Source: Streptomyces sp. Tue6028
GTDB taxonomy: Bacteria; Actinomycetota; Actinomycetes; Streptomycetales; Streptomycetaceae
DNA: 64,000 nucleotides
NCBI RefSeq assembly: GCF_002300165.1
Contig: NZ_MLCE01000035.1
Span: 62,001 to 126,000 of the forward strand
Direction of reading: 5' to 3'
Below are positions 1-9,443 of the stretch, one piece after another. Made by a program: the position numbers and the translations under genes. The first letter of the stretch is position 1, and the number at the start of each line of letters is the position of its first letter. The notes below the pieces were generated by a model. The model did no database searches and had not been told where the DNA came from. It was given only the letters and a program-made list of their open reading frames with translations.

Positions 1-1326
1 ACCACGCTCATGGCCTCCGCCCTCGCCCTGACCGCGATCACGGCGTGCGGCTCAAGCGACGACGACGGATCCGCGGGTGGCAAGACCCGCATCACGGTCA
101 ACTGCATGCCTCCCAAGAGCGCCAAGGTCGACCGTTCGTTCTTCGAGGCCGACGTCAAGGCGTTCGAGAAGGCCAACCCGGACATCGACGTCGTCACGCA
201 CGACGCGTTCCCGTGCCAGGACCCCAAGACGTTCGACGCCAAGCTCGCCGGCGGCCAGATGGAGGACGTGTTCTACACGTACTTCACCGACGCGAAGCAC
301 GTGGTCGACGTCAACCAGGCCGCCGACATCACCAGTTACGTCAAGGAGCTCAAGAGCTACAGCACCATCCAGCAGCAGCTGCGTGACATCTACACCGTCG
401 ACGGCAAGATCTACGGCGTTCCCCGCACCGGCTACTCGATGGGCCTCATCTACAACAAGAAGCTCTTCGCGCAGGCGGGCCTCGACCCCGAGAAGCCCCC
501 GGCGACCTGGGAGGAGCTGCGCGCCGACGCCAAGAAGATAGCCGCGCTCGGCAAGGGCACCGTCGGCTACGCCGACTACAGCGCGCAGAACCAGGGAGGC
601 TGGCACTTCACCGCCGAGCTCTACTCGCAGGGCGGTGACGTGGTGAGCGCCGACGGCAAGAAGGCGAACATCGACACCCCCGAGGGCAAGGCCGTCCTGC
701 AGAACCTCAAGGACATGCGCTGGAGCGACAACTCCATGGGCAGCAAGCAGCTCCTCGTCATCAACGACGTGCAGCAGATGATGGGCTCCGGAAAGCTCGG
801 CATGTACCTCTCCGCCCCGGACAACATCCCGATCCTGGTGAAGGAGAAGGGCGGCAACTACAAGGACCTGGCGCTCGCCCCGATGCCGGGCGGCAAGGGC
901 ACGCTCATCGGCGGCGACGGCTACATGTTCAACAAGAAGGACACCCCGGCGCAGATCAGGGCCGGCCTGAAGTGGCTCGACCACATGTTCCTGACCCCCG
1001 GCAAGGGCTTCCTCGGCGACTACGCCCGCGCCAAGCAGAACGACGCGCCCGTGGGTCTGCCCGAGCCGCGCCTGTTCACCGGCGCCGCCGACGCGAAGGA
1101 CCAGGAGGTCAAGAAGGCCAACGCCAACGTCCCCGTCGAGAACTACCAGGCCTTCCTCGACGGCAACCAGAGCCTCCAGATGAAGATCGAGCCGCCGCAG
1201 GCCCAGCAGATCTACTCCGTCCTCGACGGCGCCGTCTCCGCGGTCCTCACCAAGAAGGACGCCGACGTCGACCAGCTGCTGAAGGACGCCTCCGGCAAGA
1301 TCGACTCCATCCTGGCCCGGGGCTGA
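1..1326 (+). CDS. Carbohydrate ABC transporter substrate-binding lipoprotein (5' end outside window)
   Basis: This is an extracellular solute-binding protein of the carbohydrate-uptake (CUT1-like) type. The reading frame is open from base 1. The visible N-terminus is the hydrophobic tail of a lipoprotein signal ending in the lipobox I-T-A-C, followed by a G/S/D-rich linker. No charged n-region is seen before the first Met at base 10, so the true start lies upstream. About 440 residues are present, normal for the family. The next two genes encode its permeases and then come two glucan-acting enzymes, so the ligand is probably an alpha-gluco-oligosaccharide (inference). No ATPase gene is nearby; a shared MsiK-type ATPase, known in Streptomyces, would be expected. 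Confidence 0.88.
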   Translation, partial: TTLMASALALTAITACGSSDDDGSAGGKTRITVNCMPPKSAKVDRSFFEADVKAFEKANPDIDVVTHDAFPCQDPKTFDAKLAGGQMEDVFYTYFTDAKHVVDVNQAADITSYVKELKSYSTIQQQLRDIYTVDGKIYGVPRTGYSMGLIYNKKLFAQAGLDPEKPPATWEELRADAKKIAALGKGTVGYADYSAQNQGGWHFTAELYSQGGDVVSADGKKANIDTPEGKAVLQNLKDMRWSDNSMGSKQLLVINDVQQMMGSGKLGMYLSAPDNIPILVKEKGGNYKDLALAPMPGGKGTLIGGDGYMFNKKDTPAQIRAGLKWLDHMFLTPGKGFLGDYARAKQNDAPVGLPEPRLFTGAADAKDQEVKKANANVPVENYQAFLDGNQSLQMKIEPPQAQQIYSVLDGAVSAVLTKKDADVDQLLKDASGKIDSILARG

Positions 1327-1334
1327 CCGCGTCC

Positions 1335-2306
1335 ATGAAGACCGCATCGAAGCCCGCGGCACCCCCTCCGGCCGTGCTCGGCGCGCCGGAGGGGGAGCCG
1401 CGCCGGGCCGGGCGCCGGCCCGGGGGACCGTGGCGCCGGCGCCTGGCCGAACAGTCCCGGGCCTACGCCTTCCTGATCGGCGGACTGCTCTGCTTCGCCC
1501 TGTTCTCCTGGTACCCGGCGATCCGTGCGGTGGTGATCGCCTTCCAGAAGTACACGCCGGGTTCCGGCGGCGAATGGGTCGGTGCCGCCAACTTCACGCG
1601 GGTCTTCCACGACCCCGAGTTCAGCGCGGCCTGGCGCAACACCCTGACCTTCACCCTGCTCGCTCTGCTCATCGGCTTCGCCGTCCCCTTCCTGATGGCG
1701 CTCGTGCTCAACGAACTGCGGCACGCGAAGGCCTTCTTCCGAGTCGTCGTCTATCTGCCGGTGATGATCCCGCCGGTGGTCAGCGCACTGTTGTGGAAGT
1801 GGTTCTACGACCCCGGGGCCGGCCTCGCCAACGCGGCGCTGCGGTTCGCGCACCTGCCCACCTCGAACTGGTCCAACGGCGCCGACACCGCCCTCGTCTC
1901 GCTGGTGATCGTCGCCACCTGGGCCAACCTCGGTGGCACCGTCCTCATCTATCTCGCCGCGCTCCAGAGCATCCCCGGCGAGCTGTACGAGGCGGCCGAA
2001 CTGGACGGCGCGAACATCTGGCAGCGGGTGCGCCATGTGACGATCCCGCAGACCCGGTTCGTCATCCTCATGCTGATGCTCCTTCAGATCATCGCGACCA
2101 TGCAGGTCTTCACCGAGCCGTTCGTGATCACCGGCGGCGGCCCGGAGAACGCGACGGTCACGGTGCTCTACCTGATCTACAAGTACGCCTTCCTCTACAA
2201 CGACTTCGGAGGGGCGTGCGCCCTGAGCGTCATGCTGCTTCTGCTGCTCAGCGTCTTCTCCGCGGTGTACCTGCGGCTGACGCGCTCCACCGGGGAGGAC
2301 GCATGA
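1335..2306 (+). CDS. Carbohydrate ABC transporter permease (MalF-type)
   Basis: This is an inner-membrane permease of about 323 residues. A Pro/Arg-rich cytoplasmic N-terminus is followed by six predicted membrane segments. The EAA loop is visible as E-A-A-E-L-D-G-A-N, with the conserved G later in that loop, and it docks the ATPase. The start ATG at 1335 lies 8 nt after the stop of the binding-protein gene. The stop overlaps the next permease start as ATGA, so translation is probably coupled. Confidence 0.9.
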   Translation: MKTASKPAAPPPAVLGAPEGEPRRAGRRPGGPWRRRLAEQSRAYAFLIGGLLCFALFSWYPAIRAVVIAFQKYTPGSGGEWVGAANFTRVFHDPEFSAAWRNTLTFTLLALLIGFAVPFLMALVLNELRHAKAFFRVVVYLPVMIPPVVSALLWKWFYDPGAGLANAALRFAHLPTSNWSNGADTALVSLVIVATWANLGGTVLIYLAALQSIPGELYEAAELDGANIWQRVRHVTIPQTRFVILMLMLLQIIATMQVFTEPFVITGGGPENATVTVLYLIYKYAFLYNDFGGACALSVMLLLLLSVFSAVYLRLTRSTGEDA

Positions 2307-3178
2307 GCGTTCGTACGCTGGTCTCGCCGCTCACCCTGGCCCGTCCGCGCGGCCGGGCCGTCTACTGGACCGTCTTCACGGGCGTCGTCCTGCTGTTCGC
2401 GCTCGCCTTCCTCTTCCCCGTGTACTGGATGGTGACCGGCGCCATGAAGTCGCCGGACGAGGTGGTGCGCACCCCGCCGACCCTCGTACCGCACGCGTGG
2501 CACCTGAGCGGCTACACCGACGCCTGGGACCTGATGGACCTGCCCACCCACCTGTGGAACACGGTGGTGCAGGCCACCGGGGCCTGGCTGCTGCAACTCG
2601 TGTTCTGCACGGCGGCGGCGTACGCCCTGTCCAAACTGCGGCCCGCCTTCGGCAGGGTGATCCTCGGCGGCATCCTCGCCACCCTGATGGTCCCCGCGCA
2701 GGCGCTCGTGGTCCCGAAGTACCTGACCGTCGCGGACCTGCCGCTGATCCACACCAGCCTGCTCAACGACCCGCTCGGCATCTGGCTGCCCGCCGTGGCC
2801 AACGCCTTCAACCTCTACCTGCTCAAGCGCTTCTTCGACCAGATTCCGCGAGACGTCCTGGAGGCCGCCGAGATCGACGGCGCCGGACGGCTGCGCACGC
2901 TGTGGTCGATCGTGCTGCCGATGTCCCGTCCCGTCCTGGGAGTCGTGTCGATCTTCGCCCTGGTCGCCGTCTGGCAGGACTTCCTGTGGCCGCTGATGGT
3001 CTTCTCCGACACCGACAAACAGCCCGTCAGCGTGGCACTCGTCCAGCTGTCCCAGAACATCCCGCTGACCGTCCTCATCGCCGCGATGGTGATCGCGAGC
3101 ATCCCCATGGTCGCGATGTTCCTGGTGTTCCAGCGGCACATCATCGCCGGGATCAGCGCGGGCAGCACGAAGGGCTGA
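2303..3178 (+). CDS. Carbohydrate ABC transporter permease (MalG-type)
   Basis: This is the second permease subunit, about 291 residues, with six hydrophobic segments and the EAA motif E-A-A-E-I-D-G-A-G-R. Length and motif match the MalG/LacG family. It pairs with the MalF-type protein encoded just upstream, and its ATG overlaps that gene's TGA by 4 nt. The gene is followed after 28 nt by a glycoside hydrolase gene, so uptake and intracellular breakdown are probably co-transcribed. Confidence 0.9.
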   Translation: MSVRTLVSPLTLARPRGRAVYWTVFTGVVLLFALAFLFPVYWMVTGAMKSPDEVVRTPPTLVPHAWHLSGYTDAWDLMDLPTHLWNTVVQATGAWLLQLVFCTAAAYALSKLRPAFGRVILGGILATLMVPAQALVVPKYLTVADLPLIHTSLLNDPLGIWLPAVANAFNLYLLKRFFDQIPRDVLEAAEIDGAGRLRTLWSIVLPMSRPVLGVVSIFALVAVWQDFLWPLMVFSDTDKQPVSVALVQLSQNIPLTVLIAAMVIASIPMVAMFLVFQRHIIAGISAGSTKG

Positions 3179-3206
3179 CGACACCCCCTCCAGAAAGGCA
3201 TTCACC

Positions 3207-4817
3207 GTGGGACAGCCTTCCCCTGCCCGCACGCGAAGCGACTGGTGGCGCTCCGCCGTCATCTACCAGGTGTACGTCCGCAGCTTCGCGGACGGCGACG
3301 GCGACGGCACCGGAGACCTCGCGGGCGTGCGCGCCAGACTGCCGTACCTCGCCGAACTCGGCGTGGACGCCCTGTGGTTCAACCCCTGGTACCTCTCACC
3401 GATGGCCGACGGCGGCTACGACGTCGCCGACTACCGTGCCATCGACCCCGCCTTCGGGACGCTCGCCGAGGCGGAGAAGCTCATCGCCGAGGCACGGGAA
3501 CTCGGCATCCGCACCCTGGTCGACATCGTGCCCAACCACGTCTCCGACCAGCACCCCTGGTTCCGGGCCGCCCGGGCCGCCCCCGTCGGAAGCCCCGAAC
3601 GCGCGCTGTTCCACTTCCGTCCCGGACGCGGCGAACACGGCGACATCCCGCCCAACGACTGGCCGTCCCAGTTCGCCGGCTCCTCCGAACCCGTCTGGAC
3701 CCGGCTCCCCGACGGCGACTGGTACCTCCACCTGTTCACCCCCGAGCAGCCCGACCTCAACTGGGCGCACCCCGCCGTCCGTCAGGAGCACGAGGAGATC
3801 CTGCGCTTCTGGTTCGAACGGGGCGTCGCGGGCGTGCGTATCGACTCGGCCGCGCTGCTCGCCAAGGACCCGGAGCTGCCCGACTTCGTCGAGGGCCGCG
3901 ATCCGAACCCGTTCGTCGACCGCGACGAACTCCACGGCATCTACCGCTCCTGGCGCGCGGTCGCCGACGCCTACGACGGCATCTTCGTCGGCGAGGTCTG
4001 GCTGCCCGACACCGAGCGCTTCGCCCGCTACCTGCGCCCCGACGAACTGCACACCGCCTTCAACTTCTCCTTCCTGTCCTGCCCCTGGGACGCGGCACGG
4101 CTGCGCACCTCCATCGACGAGACCCTTGCCGAGCACGCCCCGGTCGGCGCGCCCGCCACCTGGGTGCTGTGCAACCACGACGTGACCCGCACCGTCACCC
4201 GCTACGGCCGCACCGACACCGCCTTCGCCTTCGCCACCAAGGCCTTCGGCACCCCGACCGACCTCGCCCTCGGCACCCGGCGGGCGCGGGCCGCGGCCCT
4301 GCTCTCGCTCGCCCTGCCCGGCTCCGTCTACCTCTACCAGGGCGAGGAACTCGGCCTGCCCGAGGTGGAACTGCCGACGGCCAGCATCCAGGACCCGATG
4401 CACTTCCGCTCCGGGGGCACCGACCCGGGCCGGGACGGCTGCCGGGTGCCGCTGCCCTGGACCGCCGGGGCACCGCACGCGGGGTTCGGCGGCGAACCGT
4501 GGCTTCCGCAGCCCGCCGACTGGCCCGCGTACGCGGCCGACGGCCAGGCCGAGGACCCCGGATCGATGCTGAGCCTCTACCGCGCGGCGCTCCGCATCCG
4601 CCGCGGCGAACCGGGATTCGGCGACGGACCGCTCAGCTGGCTTCCCGCACCCGACGGCGTCCTCGCCTTCGCCCGCACCGACGGGCTGCTCTGCGTCGTG
4701 AACCTCACCGCCGGACCCGTCGCCCTCCCCCCGCACACCCGCCTGCTGCTGGGCAGCGGCCCGCTCGACACGGACGGGCTGCTCCCGCAGGACACGGCGG
4801 CCTGGCTGCGCGCCTGA
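3207..4817 (+). CDS. GH13 alpha-glucosidase-like enzyme
   Basis: This is a 536-residue cytoplasmic protein with no signal peptide. All GH13 catalytic elements are present: region II G-V-R-I-D-S with nucleophile D213, region III V-G-E-V-W with acid/base E263, and region IV N-H-D with D325. The N-terminal Y-Q-V-Y-V-R-S-F and D-x-V-x-N-H motifs are typical of the alpha-glucosidase/oligo-1,6-glucosidase branch. The GTG start at 3207 has an AGAAAGG ribosome site 7-8 nt upstream. It probably hydrolyses imported alpha-gluco-oligosaccharides; linkage specificity cannot be read from the sequence. Confidence 0.85.
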   Translation: MGQPSPARTRSDWWRSAVIYQVYVRSFADGDGDGTGDLAGVRARLPYLAELGVDALWFNPWYLSPMADGGYDVADYRAIDPAFGTLAEAEKLIAEARELGIRTLVDIVPNHVSDQHPWFRAARAAPVGSPERALFHFRPGRGEHGDIPPNDWPSQFAGSSEPVWTRLPDGDWYLHLFTPEQPDLNWAHPAVRQEHEEILRFWFERGVAGVRIDSAALLAKDPELPDFVEGRDPNPFVDRDELHGIYRSWRAVADAYDGIFVGEVWLPDTERFARYLRPDELHTAFNFSFLSCPWDAARLRTSIDETLAEHAPVGAPATWVLCNHDVTRTVTRYGRTDTAFAFATKAFGTPTDLALGTRRARAAALLSLALPGSVYLYQGEELGLPEVELPTASIQDPMHFRSGGTDPGRDGCRVPLPWTAGAPHAGFGGEPWLPQPADWPAYAADGQAEDPGSMLSLYRAALRIRRGEPGFGDGPLSWLPAPDGVLAFARTDGLLCVVNLTAGPVALPPHTRLLLGSGPLDTDGLLPQDTAAWLRA

Positions 4818-4872
4818 GGCCGCCGGACGGCGCACCGCTGTCCCCGCACCCCCACCTCGAAGGGATCAGCAC

Positions 4873-7047
4873 ATGCACAGGAAGAGGACTGTCAGGCGCA
4901 TGCCACTGGCCTGCGCCGCCGCCGTCGCGCTCGCCGCCGGCATGCTCGGCACCACCGCCGCCCACTCCGCCGTGGCGGCGGCGGGCGCCGACCTGCCCTT
5001 CACCTCCGTGGAGGCCGAGTCCGTGAGCTCCACGGGCACGAGGATCGGCCCGGACCACACCCAGGGCACCCTGGCCTCGGAGGCCTCCGGACGGCAGGCC
5101 GTACGGCTGACCGCCGGCCGGCGCGTCGAGTTCACCGTGCCGCGTGCCGCCAACGCGGTGAACGTCTCCTACAGCGTCCCCGACGGCCAGTCGGGCTCGC
5201 TGGACGTGTACGTCAACGGCACGAAGATCGCCAGGACGCTCCCCGTCACCTCCAAGTACTCCTACGTCGACACCCCCTGGATCGCGGGCGCCAGGACGCA
5301 CCACCTGTTCGACAACGCGCGCCTGCTGCTCGGGCAGAACGTGCAGGCGGGCGACAAGGTCGCCTTCCAGGCGACATCCACCCAGGTCACCGTGGACGTC
5401 GCCGACTTCGAGCAGGTCGCGGCGGCGGGCGCCAGGCCCGCGGGATCGGTGTCCGTCACCGACAGGGGCGCGGACCCCGGCGGCCAGGGTGACTCCACCC
5501 AGGCCTTCCGGGACGCGATCTCCGCGGCGCGCGGCGGCGTCGTCTGGATCCCGCCGGGCGACTACCGGATCACGTCCTCGCTGAGCGGCGTCCAGAACGT
5601 CACCCTCCAGGGCGCCGGCAGCTGGTACTCCGTCGTCCGCACCTCGCGCTTCATCGACCAGACGAGCTCGTCGGGCGGCGTCCACCTCAAGGACTTCGCC
5701 GTCATAGGCGAGGTCACCGAACGCGTGGACTCCAACCCGGACAACTTCGTCAACGGCTCGCTCGGACCGGGCTCCAGCGTCTCGGGGATGTGGCTCCAGC
5801 ACCTCAAGGTCGGCCTCTGGCTGACCGGCAACAACGACAACCTCGTCGTCGAGAACAACCGCATCCTCGACACCACCGCCGACGGACTCAACCTCAACGG
5901 CAACGCGCGCGGAGTCCGCGTCCGCAACAACTTCCTGCGCAACAACGGCGACGACGCGCTCGCCATGTGGTCGCTCAACGCCCCCGACACCGACAGCAGC
6001 TTCGAGAACAACACCATCAGCCAGCCGAACCTCGCCAACGGCATCGCCGTCTACGGCGGCACCGACCTCGCCGTCAGGAACAACCTCGTCTCCGACACCA
6101 ACGCCCTCGGCAGCGGCATCGCCATCTCCAACCAGAAGTTCCTCGACCCGTTCTCCCCGCTCGCCGGAACCATCACCGTCTCCGGCAACACCCTCGTCCG
6201 CACGGGTGCGATCAACCCCAACTGGAACCACCCGATGGGTGCGCTGCGCGTCGACTCCTACGACAGCGCCATCGAGGCGACCGTCGACATCACCGGCACG
6301 ACGATCACCGACAGCCCGTACAGCGCCTTCGAGTTCGTGTCCGGCGGCGGGCGCGGATACGCGACGAAGAACATCAGGGTCGACGGCGCCACGGTCGACC
6401 GGACCGGCACGGTGGTCGTCCAGGCGGAGTCCCAGGGCGCCGCGAGATTCAGCAACGTCAAGGCCACCGGTGTCGGTTCGGCGGGCATCTACAACTGCCC
6501 CTACCCGGCCGGCTCCGGCACCTTCACCCTGACCGACGGCGGCGGCAACTCCGGCTGGGACTCGACCTGGAGCGACTGCTCCACCTGGCCCCAGCCCGGC
6601 ACCGGGAACCCGGACCCCGATCCGGCACGCAATCTCGCCAAGGGACGCCCGGCCACCGCCACCGGCTCGCAGGACGTCTACACGCCCGCGAAGGCCGTCG
6701 ACGGCGACGCGAACAGCTACTGGGAATCCACCAACAACGCCTTCCCGCAGTCCTGGACGACCGACCTGGGCTCCGCGTTCGCCACCCGCCGTCTCGTCCT
6801 CAAGGTGCCGCCCGCGTCCGCCTGGCAGGTCCGCACGCAGACCCTGTCCGTGCTGGGCAGCACCGACGGATCGGCGTACTCCACGGTCGTGGCGTCCAAG
6901 GCGTACCGCTTCGACCCGGCGACCGGCAACACGGTCACCGTGACGCTGCCCGCCGGCACGAACCTGCGGTATCTGCGCCTCCAGGTGACCGCAAACACGG
7001 GCTGGCCCGCGGCCCAGCTCAGTGAAGTGGAGGCGTATCTTTCCTGA
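4873..7047 (+). CDS. Secreted GH87-type alpha-1,3-glucanase (mycodextranase) with CBM and discoidin domains
   Basis: This is a 724-residue secreted protein. It has a signal peptide (about residues 1-38, with the charged start M-H-R-K-R-T), then a CBM6/35-like beta-sandwich (about 40-185). A right-handed beta-helix domain (about 190-570) follows, and an F5/8-type C (CBM32) domain ends the protein (about 590-724). The helix carries A-D-G-L-N (D337) and G-D-D-A-L-A-M-W (D360, D361), the acidic triad pattern expected for GH87. The family hydrolyses alpha-1,3-glucan of fungal walls or dental polymer. It sits behind the importer and GH13 genes, so it probably produces their substrate. The assignment rests on motif recall, and another beta-helix hydrolase remains possible. 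Its 3' end overlaps the convergent ABC ATPase gene by 29 nt. Confidence 0.72.
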   Translation: MHRKRTVRRMPLACAAAVALAAGMLGTTAAHSAVAAAGADLPFTSVEAESVSSTGTRIGPDHTQGTLASEASGRQAVRLTAGRRVEFTVPRAANAVNVSYSVPDGQSGSLDVYVNGTKIARTLPVTSKYSYVDTPWIAGARTHHLFDNARLLLGQNVQAGDKVAFQATSTQVTVDVADFEQVAAAGARPAGSVSVTDRGADPGGQGDSTQAFRDAISAARGGVVWIPPGDYRITSSLSGVQNVTLQGAGSWYSVVRTSRFIDQTSSSGGVHLKDFAVIGEVTERVDSNPDNFVNGSLGPGSSVSGMWLQHLKVGLWLTGNNDNLVVENNRILDTTADGLNLNGNARGVRVRNNFLRNNGDDALAMWSLNAPDTDSSFENNTISQPNLANGIAVYGGTDLAVRNNLVSDTNALGSGIAISNQKFLDPFSPLAGTITVSGNTLVRTGAINPNWNHPMGALRVDSYDSAIEATVDITGTTITDSPYSAFEFVSGGGRGYATKNIRVDGATVDRTGTVVVQAESQGAARFSNVKATGVGSAGIYNCPYPAGSGTFTLTDGGGNSGWDSTWSDCSTWPQPGTGNPDPDPARNLAKGRPATATGSQDVYTPAKAVDGDANSYWESTNNAFPQSWTTDLGSAFATRRLVLKVPPASAWQVRTQTLSVLGSTDGSAYSTVVASKAYRFDPATGNTVTVTLPAGTNLRYLRLQVTANTGWPAAQLSEVEAYLS

Positions 7048-7834
7048 GGCCGTCGGGCTCCCCGCGCTTCGCCGCCTGGATCTGCTCGTACACATGGGTG
7101 CGCAGTTCGGCGAAGCGCGGGGAGACCCGTGTGTGCAACTGGTCGCGCTCGTCCGGCAGATCGACCTTCAGCTGCTCCTGGACGACCGTGGGGGAGCCGG
7201 ACAGGATCAGCACCCGCTGCCCGAGATAGACGGCCTCGTCGATGTCGTGCGTGACGAACAGGACGGTGATCCCGCGCTGCCGCCACAGCCCGCGCACCAG
7301 GTCCTCCAGGTCGGCGCGCGTCTGCGCGTCGACCGCCGCGAACGGCTCGTCCATCAGCAGCACGTCCGGCTCGTAGGCCAGTGCGCGCGCGATGGCCACG
7401 CGCTGCTGCATGCCACCGGACAACTGCCAGGGATAGGCGCCCGCGGCGTCCGAGAGCCCGACCGACTCCAGTGCGTCCGCGATCAGTTCGCGGCGCCGCT
7501 GCTTGCTCAGCCCCTTCTGTTTCAGGGGCAGCCCGACGTTCTCGCGGACCCGCATCCACGGGAAGAGGCTGCGCCCGTACTCCTGGAACACGAACGCCAT
7601 CCCGGGCGGCGGACCCGAGACCGGGCTGCCGGCCAGCGACACCTCGCCCGCCGTCGGCGCCAGCAGTCCGCCCACGCACTTCAGCAGCGTGGTCTTGCCG
7701 CACCCCGACGGGCCGACCAGGCAGACGAGTTCGCCCGCCGCCACGGTGAACGTGAGATCGCGAACCGCCTCCACCCGGCGGCCCTGCCCCTCGTAGACCT
7801 TCCGCAGGCCGGAGACGACCAGAAGCTCCTGCAT
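7019..7834 (-). CDS. ABC transporter ATP-binding protein, SsuB/TauB/NrtD type
   Basis: This is a 271-residue ATPase with Walker A G-P-S-G-C-G-K-T, a Q-loop, the signature L-S-G-G-M-Q-Q-R and Walker B V-L-L-M-D-E-P. These fit the nitrate/sulfonate/taurine ABC subfamily. The start is placed at ATG 7834 because GAAAGGGCGG precedes it. An earlier ATG at 7855 overlaps the upstream stop as TGATG and would add seven residues. It is the last gene of the four-gene SBP-permease-permease-ATPase operon. Confidence 0.88.
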   Translation of the reverse strand: MQELLVVSGLRKVYEGQGRRVEAVRDLTFTVAAGELVCLVGPSGCGKTTLLKCVGGLLAPTAGEVSLAGSPVSGPPPGMAFVFQEYGRSLFPWMRVRENVGLPLKQKGLSKQRRRELIADALESVGLSDAAGAYPWQLSGGMQQRVAIARALAYEPDVLLMDEPFAAVDAQTRADLEDLVRGLWRQRGITVLFVTHDIDEAVYLGQRVLILSGSPTVVQEQLKVDLPDERDQLHTRVSPRFAELRTHVYEQIQAAKRGEPDGLRKDTPPLH

Positions 7835-7854
7835 GGACCGCCCTTTCGCGAGCA

Positions 7855-8673
7855 TCACGGTGACCGCCGGGAGGACGCGCGCAGACCGTGGTACCAGCCG
7901 AGCACCCGGCGTTCGATCAGCTGGAAGACGACCGAGAGGACGAAGCCGAGCAGGCCCAGGACGAGGATCCCGGTCCACATGTCGGGGATGGCGAAGCCGC
8001 GCTGGAACTGGACGACGGTGAAGCCGAGGCCGTTGCTGGCCGCGAACATCTCGCTGATCACCATGAGGATGATCCCGATGGACAAGGCCTGGCGCAGGCC
8101 GGCGAAGATCTGCGGGCTCGCCGCCGGCAGCACCAGGGCGCGCAGCCCGGCGGCGCCCGTGATGCCGTACGAACGTGCCGTCTCCGCCATCACGGAGTCG
8201 ACCGCCCGTACGCCCTCGACCGTGTTGAGCAGGATCGGCCAGACGCAGCCGCTCGCGATCACGGTGACCTTCATGCCGTCGCCGATACCCGCGAACAGCA
8301 TGATCACCGGGACGAGGACGGGCGGCGGGATGGCCCGCAGGAACTCCAGGACCGGTTCGCACACGGCCCGCACCCGGCGATAGGAGCCGATGAGCGTGCC
8401 GAGCGCCACCCCGGCGACGGCCGCCACCGTATAGCCGCCGAGCAGCCGCAGCAGGCTGGGCCGCAGGTCGCCGCGGAGCCGTTCGCCGGTCCAGACGTCG
8501 GGGAAGGTCTTCAGGACGGTGCGCAGCGGCGGCCAGTAGACGTCGGTGCTGTCGTCGGACGCGAACCACCAGAGCACGACCAGGAGCACGGGCAGGGCGA
8601 CGGCGTACAGCAGCCGGAGCAGGACCCTGCGCCAGGTTCCCGGCCGCGTCCGGCCGACGGGGACCTCGCTCAC
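7855..8673 (-). CDS. ABC transporter permease, SsuC/TauC type
   Basis: This is a 272-residue permease with about six membrane segments and the binding-protein-dependent transport inner-membrane domain. The motif D-S-V-M-A-E-T-A-R-S-Y-G-I is the characteristic EAA-like loop of this subfamily. The GTG start at 8673 overlaps the upstream permease stop as GTGA and is preceded by GGGGAGG. Two different permease genes in one operon suggest a heterodimeric channel. Confidence 0.87.
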   Translation of the reverse strand: MSEVPVGRTRPGTWRRVLLRLLYAVALPVLLVVLWWFASDDSTDVYWPPLRTVLKTFPDVWTGERLRGDLRPSLLRLLGGYTVAAVAGVALGTLIGSYRRVRAVCEPVLEFLRAIPPPVLVPVIMLFAGIGDGMKVTVIASGCVWPILLNTVEGVRAVDSVMAETARSYGITGAAGLRALVLPAASPQIFAGLRQALSIGIILMVISEMFAASNGLGFTVVQFQRGFAIPDMWTGILVLGLLGFVLSVVFQLIERRVLGWYHGLRASSRRSP

Positions 8674-9443
8674 ACCGTCACCTCCCCGCGCACCGACTGG
8701 TGCCAGGCCAGCGCCCGCCGTTCCACCGTGCGGGCACCCACGTTGATCAGCAGCCCGAGCAGACCGGTCACCACGATCAACGCGTACATCTCGGGCACCG
8801 CCTGCGAGGTCTGCGCGACCGCGATGCGGGCCCCCAGCCCCGGTGCGCCGATGACGAGTTCGGCGGTCACGGTGAGGATGAGCGCCACCGCCGCGGCCAG
8901 CCGGACGCCCGTCATGACGTAGGGGAGAGCCGTCGGCCACAGCACGTGCCGCACCCTCGCCCAGGTGCCGAGCCCGTACGAGCGGGCCGTCTCGTCGGCG
9001 ACCGGGTCGACGTCCTGGACGCCGTACAGGACCTGGACGAGGACCTGCCAGAAGGCCGCGTAGACCACGAGGAGCAGGACCGAGCGGAGACCGGTGCCGT
9101 ACAGGAGGACGGCCAGCGGGATCAGGGCGACGGAGGGGATGGGACGGAGGAACTCGACCGTCGAGGCGGTGGCCTCGCGCAGATGGGGCACGACCGAGAT
9201 CAGCACCCCTGCCAGGATCCCGGCACTCACCGCGATCGCCAGGCCGAGCGCCCAGCCGGTGAGGGTGTCGCCGAGCGCGGTCCAGAAGGCGGTCTCGGCG
9301 AACTCGTCGCGCAGCGCGCCCGCGATCCGGCTCGTCGGCGGGAAGTACTGCTCCTTGACGAGGCCGAGCCGCGGCACCGCCTCGCCCAGGGCGAGGAACG
9401 CCGCGAGCCCGGCCGTGCCCAGCGCGGTGTTCGCTCCCCTCAC
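8670..9443 (-). CDS. ABC transporter permease, SsuC/TauC type
   Basis: This is a 257-residue permease of the nitrate/sulfonate/taurine class with five to six hydrophobic segments and the loop motif D-P-V-A-D-E-T-A-R-S-Y-G-L. The GTG start at 9443 overlaps the binding-protein stop by 4 nt. It is related to the next permease, and the two probably form the translocation pore. The neighbouring IclR regulator and van operon suggest an aromatic or organic acid cargo rather than a sulfonate (inference). Confidence 0.86.
   Translation of the reverse strand: MRGANTALGTAGLAAFLALGEAVPRLGLVKEQYFPPTSRIAGALRDEFAETAFWTALGDTLTGWALGLAIAVSAGILAGVLISVVPHLREATASTVEFLRPIPSVALIPLAVLLYGTGLRSVLLLVVYAAFWQVLVQVLYGVQDVDPVADETARSYGLGTWARVRHVLWPTALPYVMTGVRLAAAVALILTVTAELVIGAPGLGARIAVAQTSQAVPEMYALIVVTGLLGLLINVGARTVERRALAWHQSVRGEVTV

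Noticed and set aside
4705..7095. Long minus-strand open frame opposite the GH87 gene
   Set aside because: It is antisense to a gene with clear domains, has no family resemblance, and arises from the high G/C third positions.
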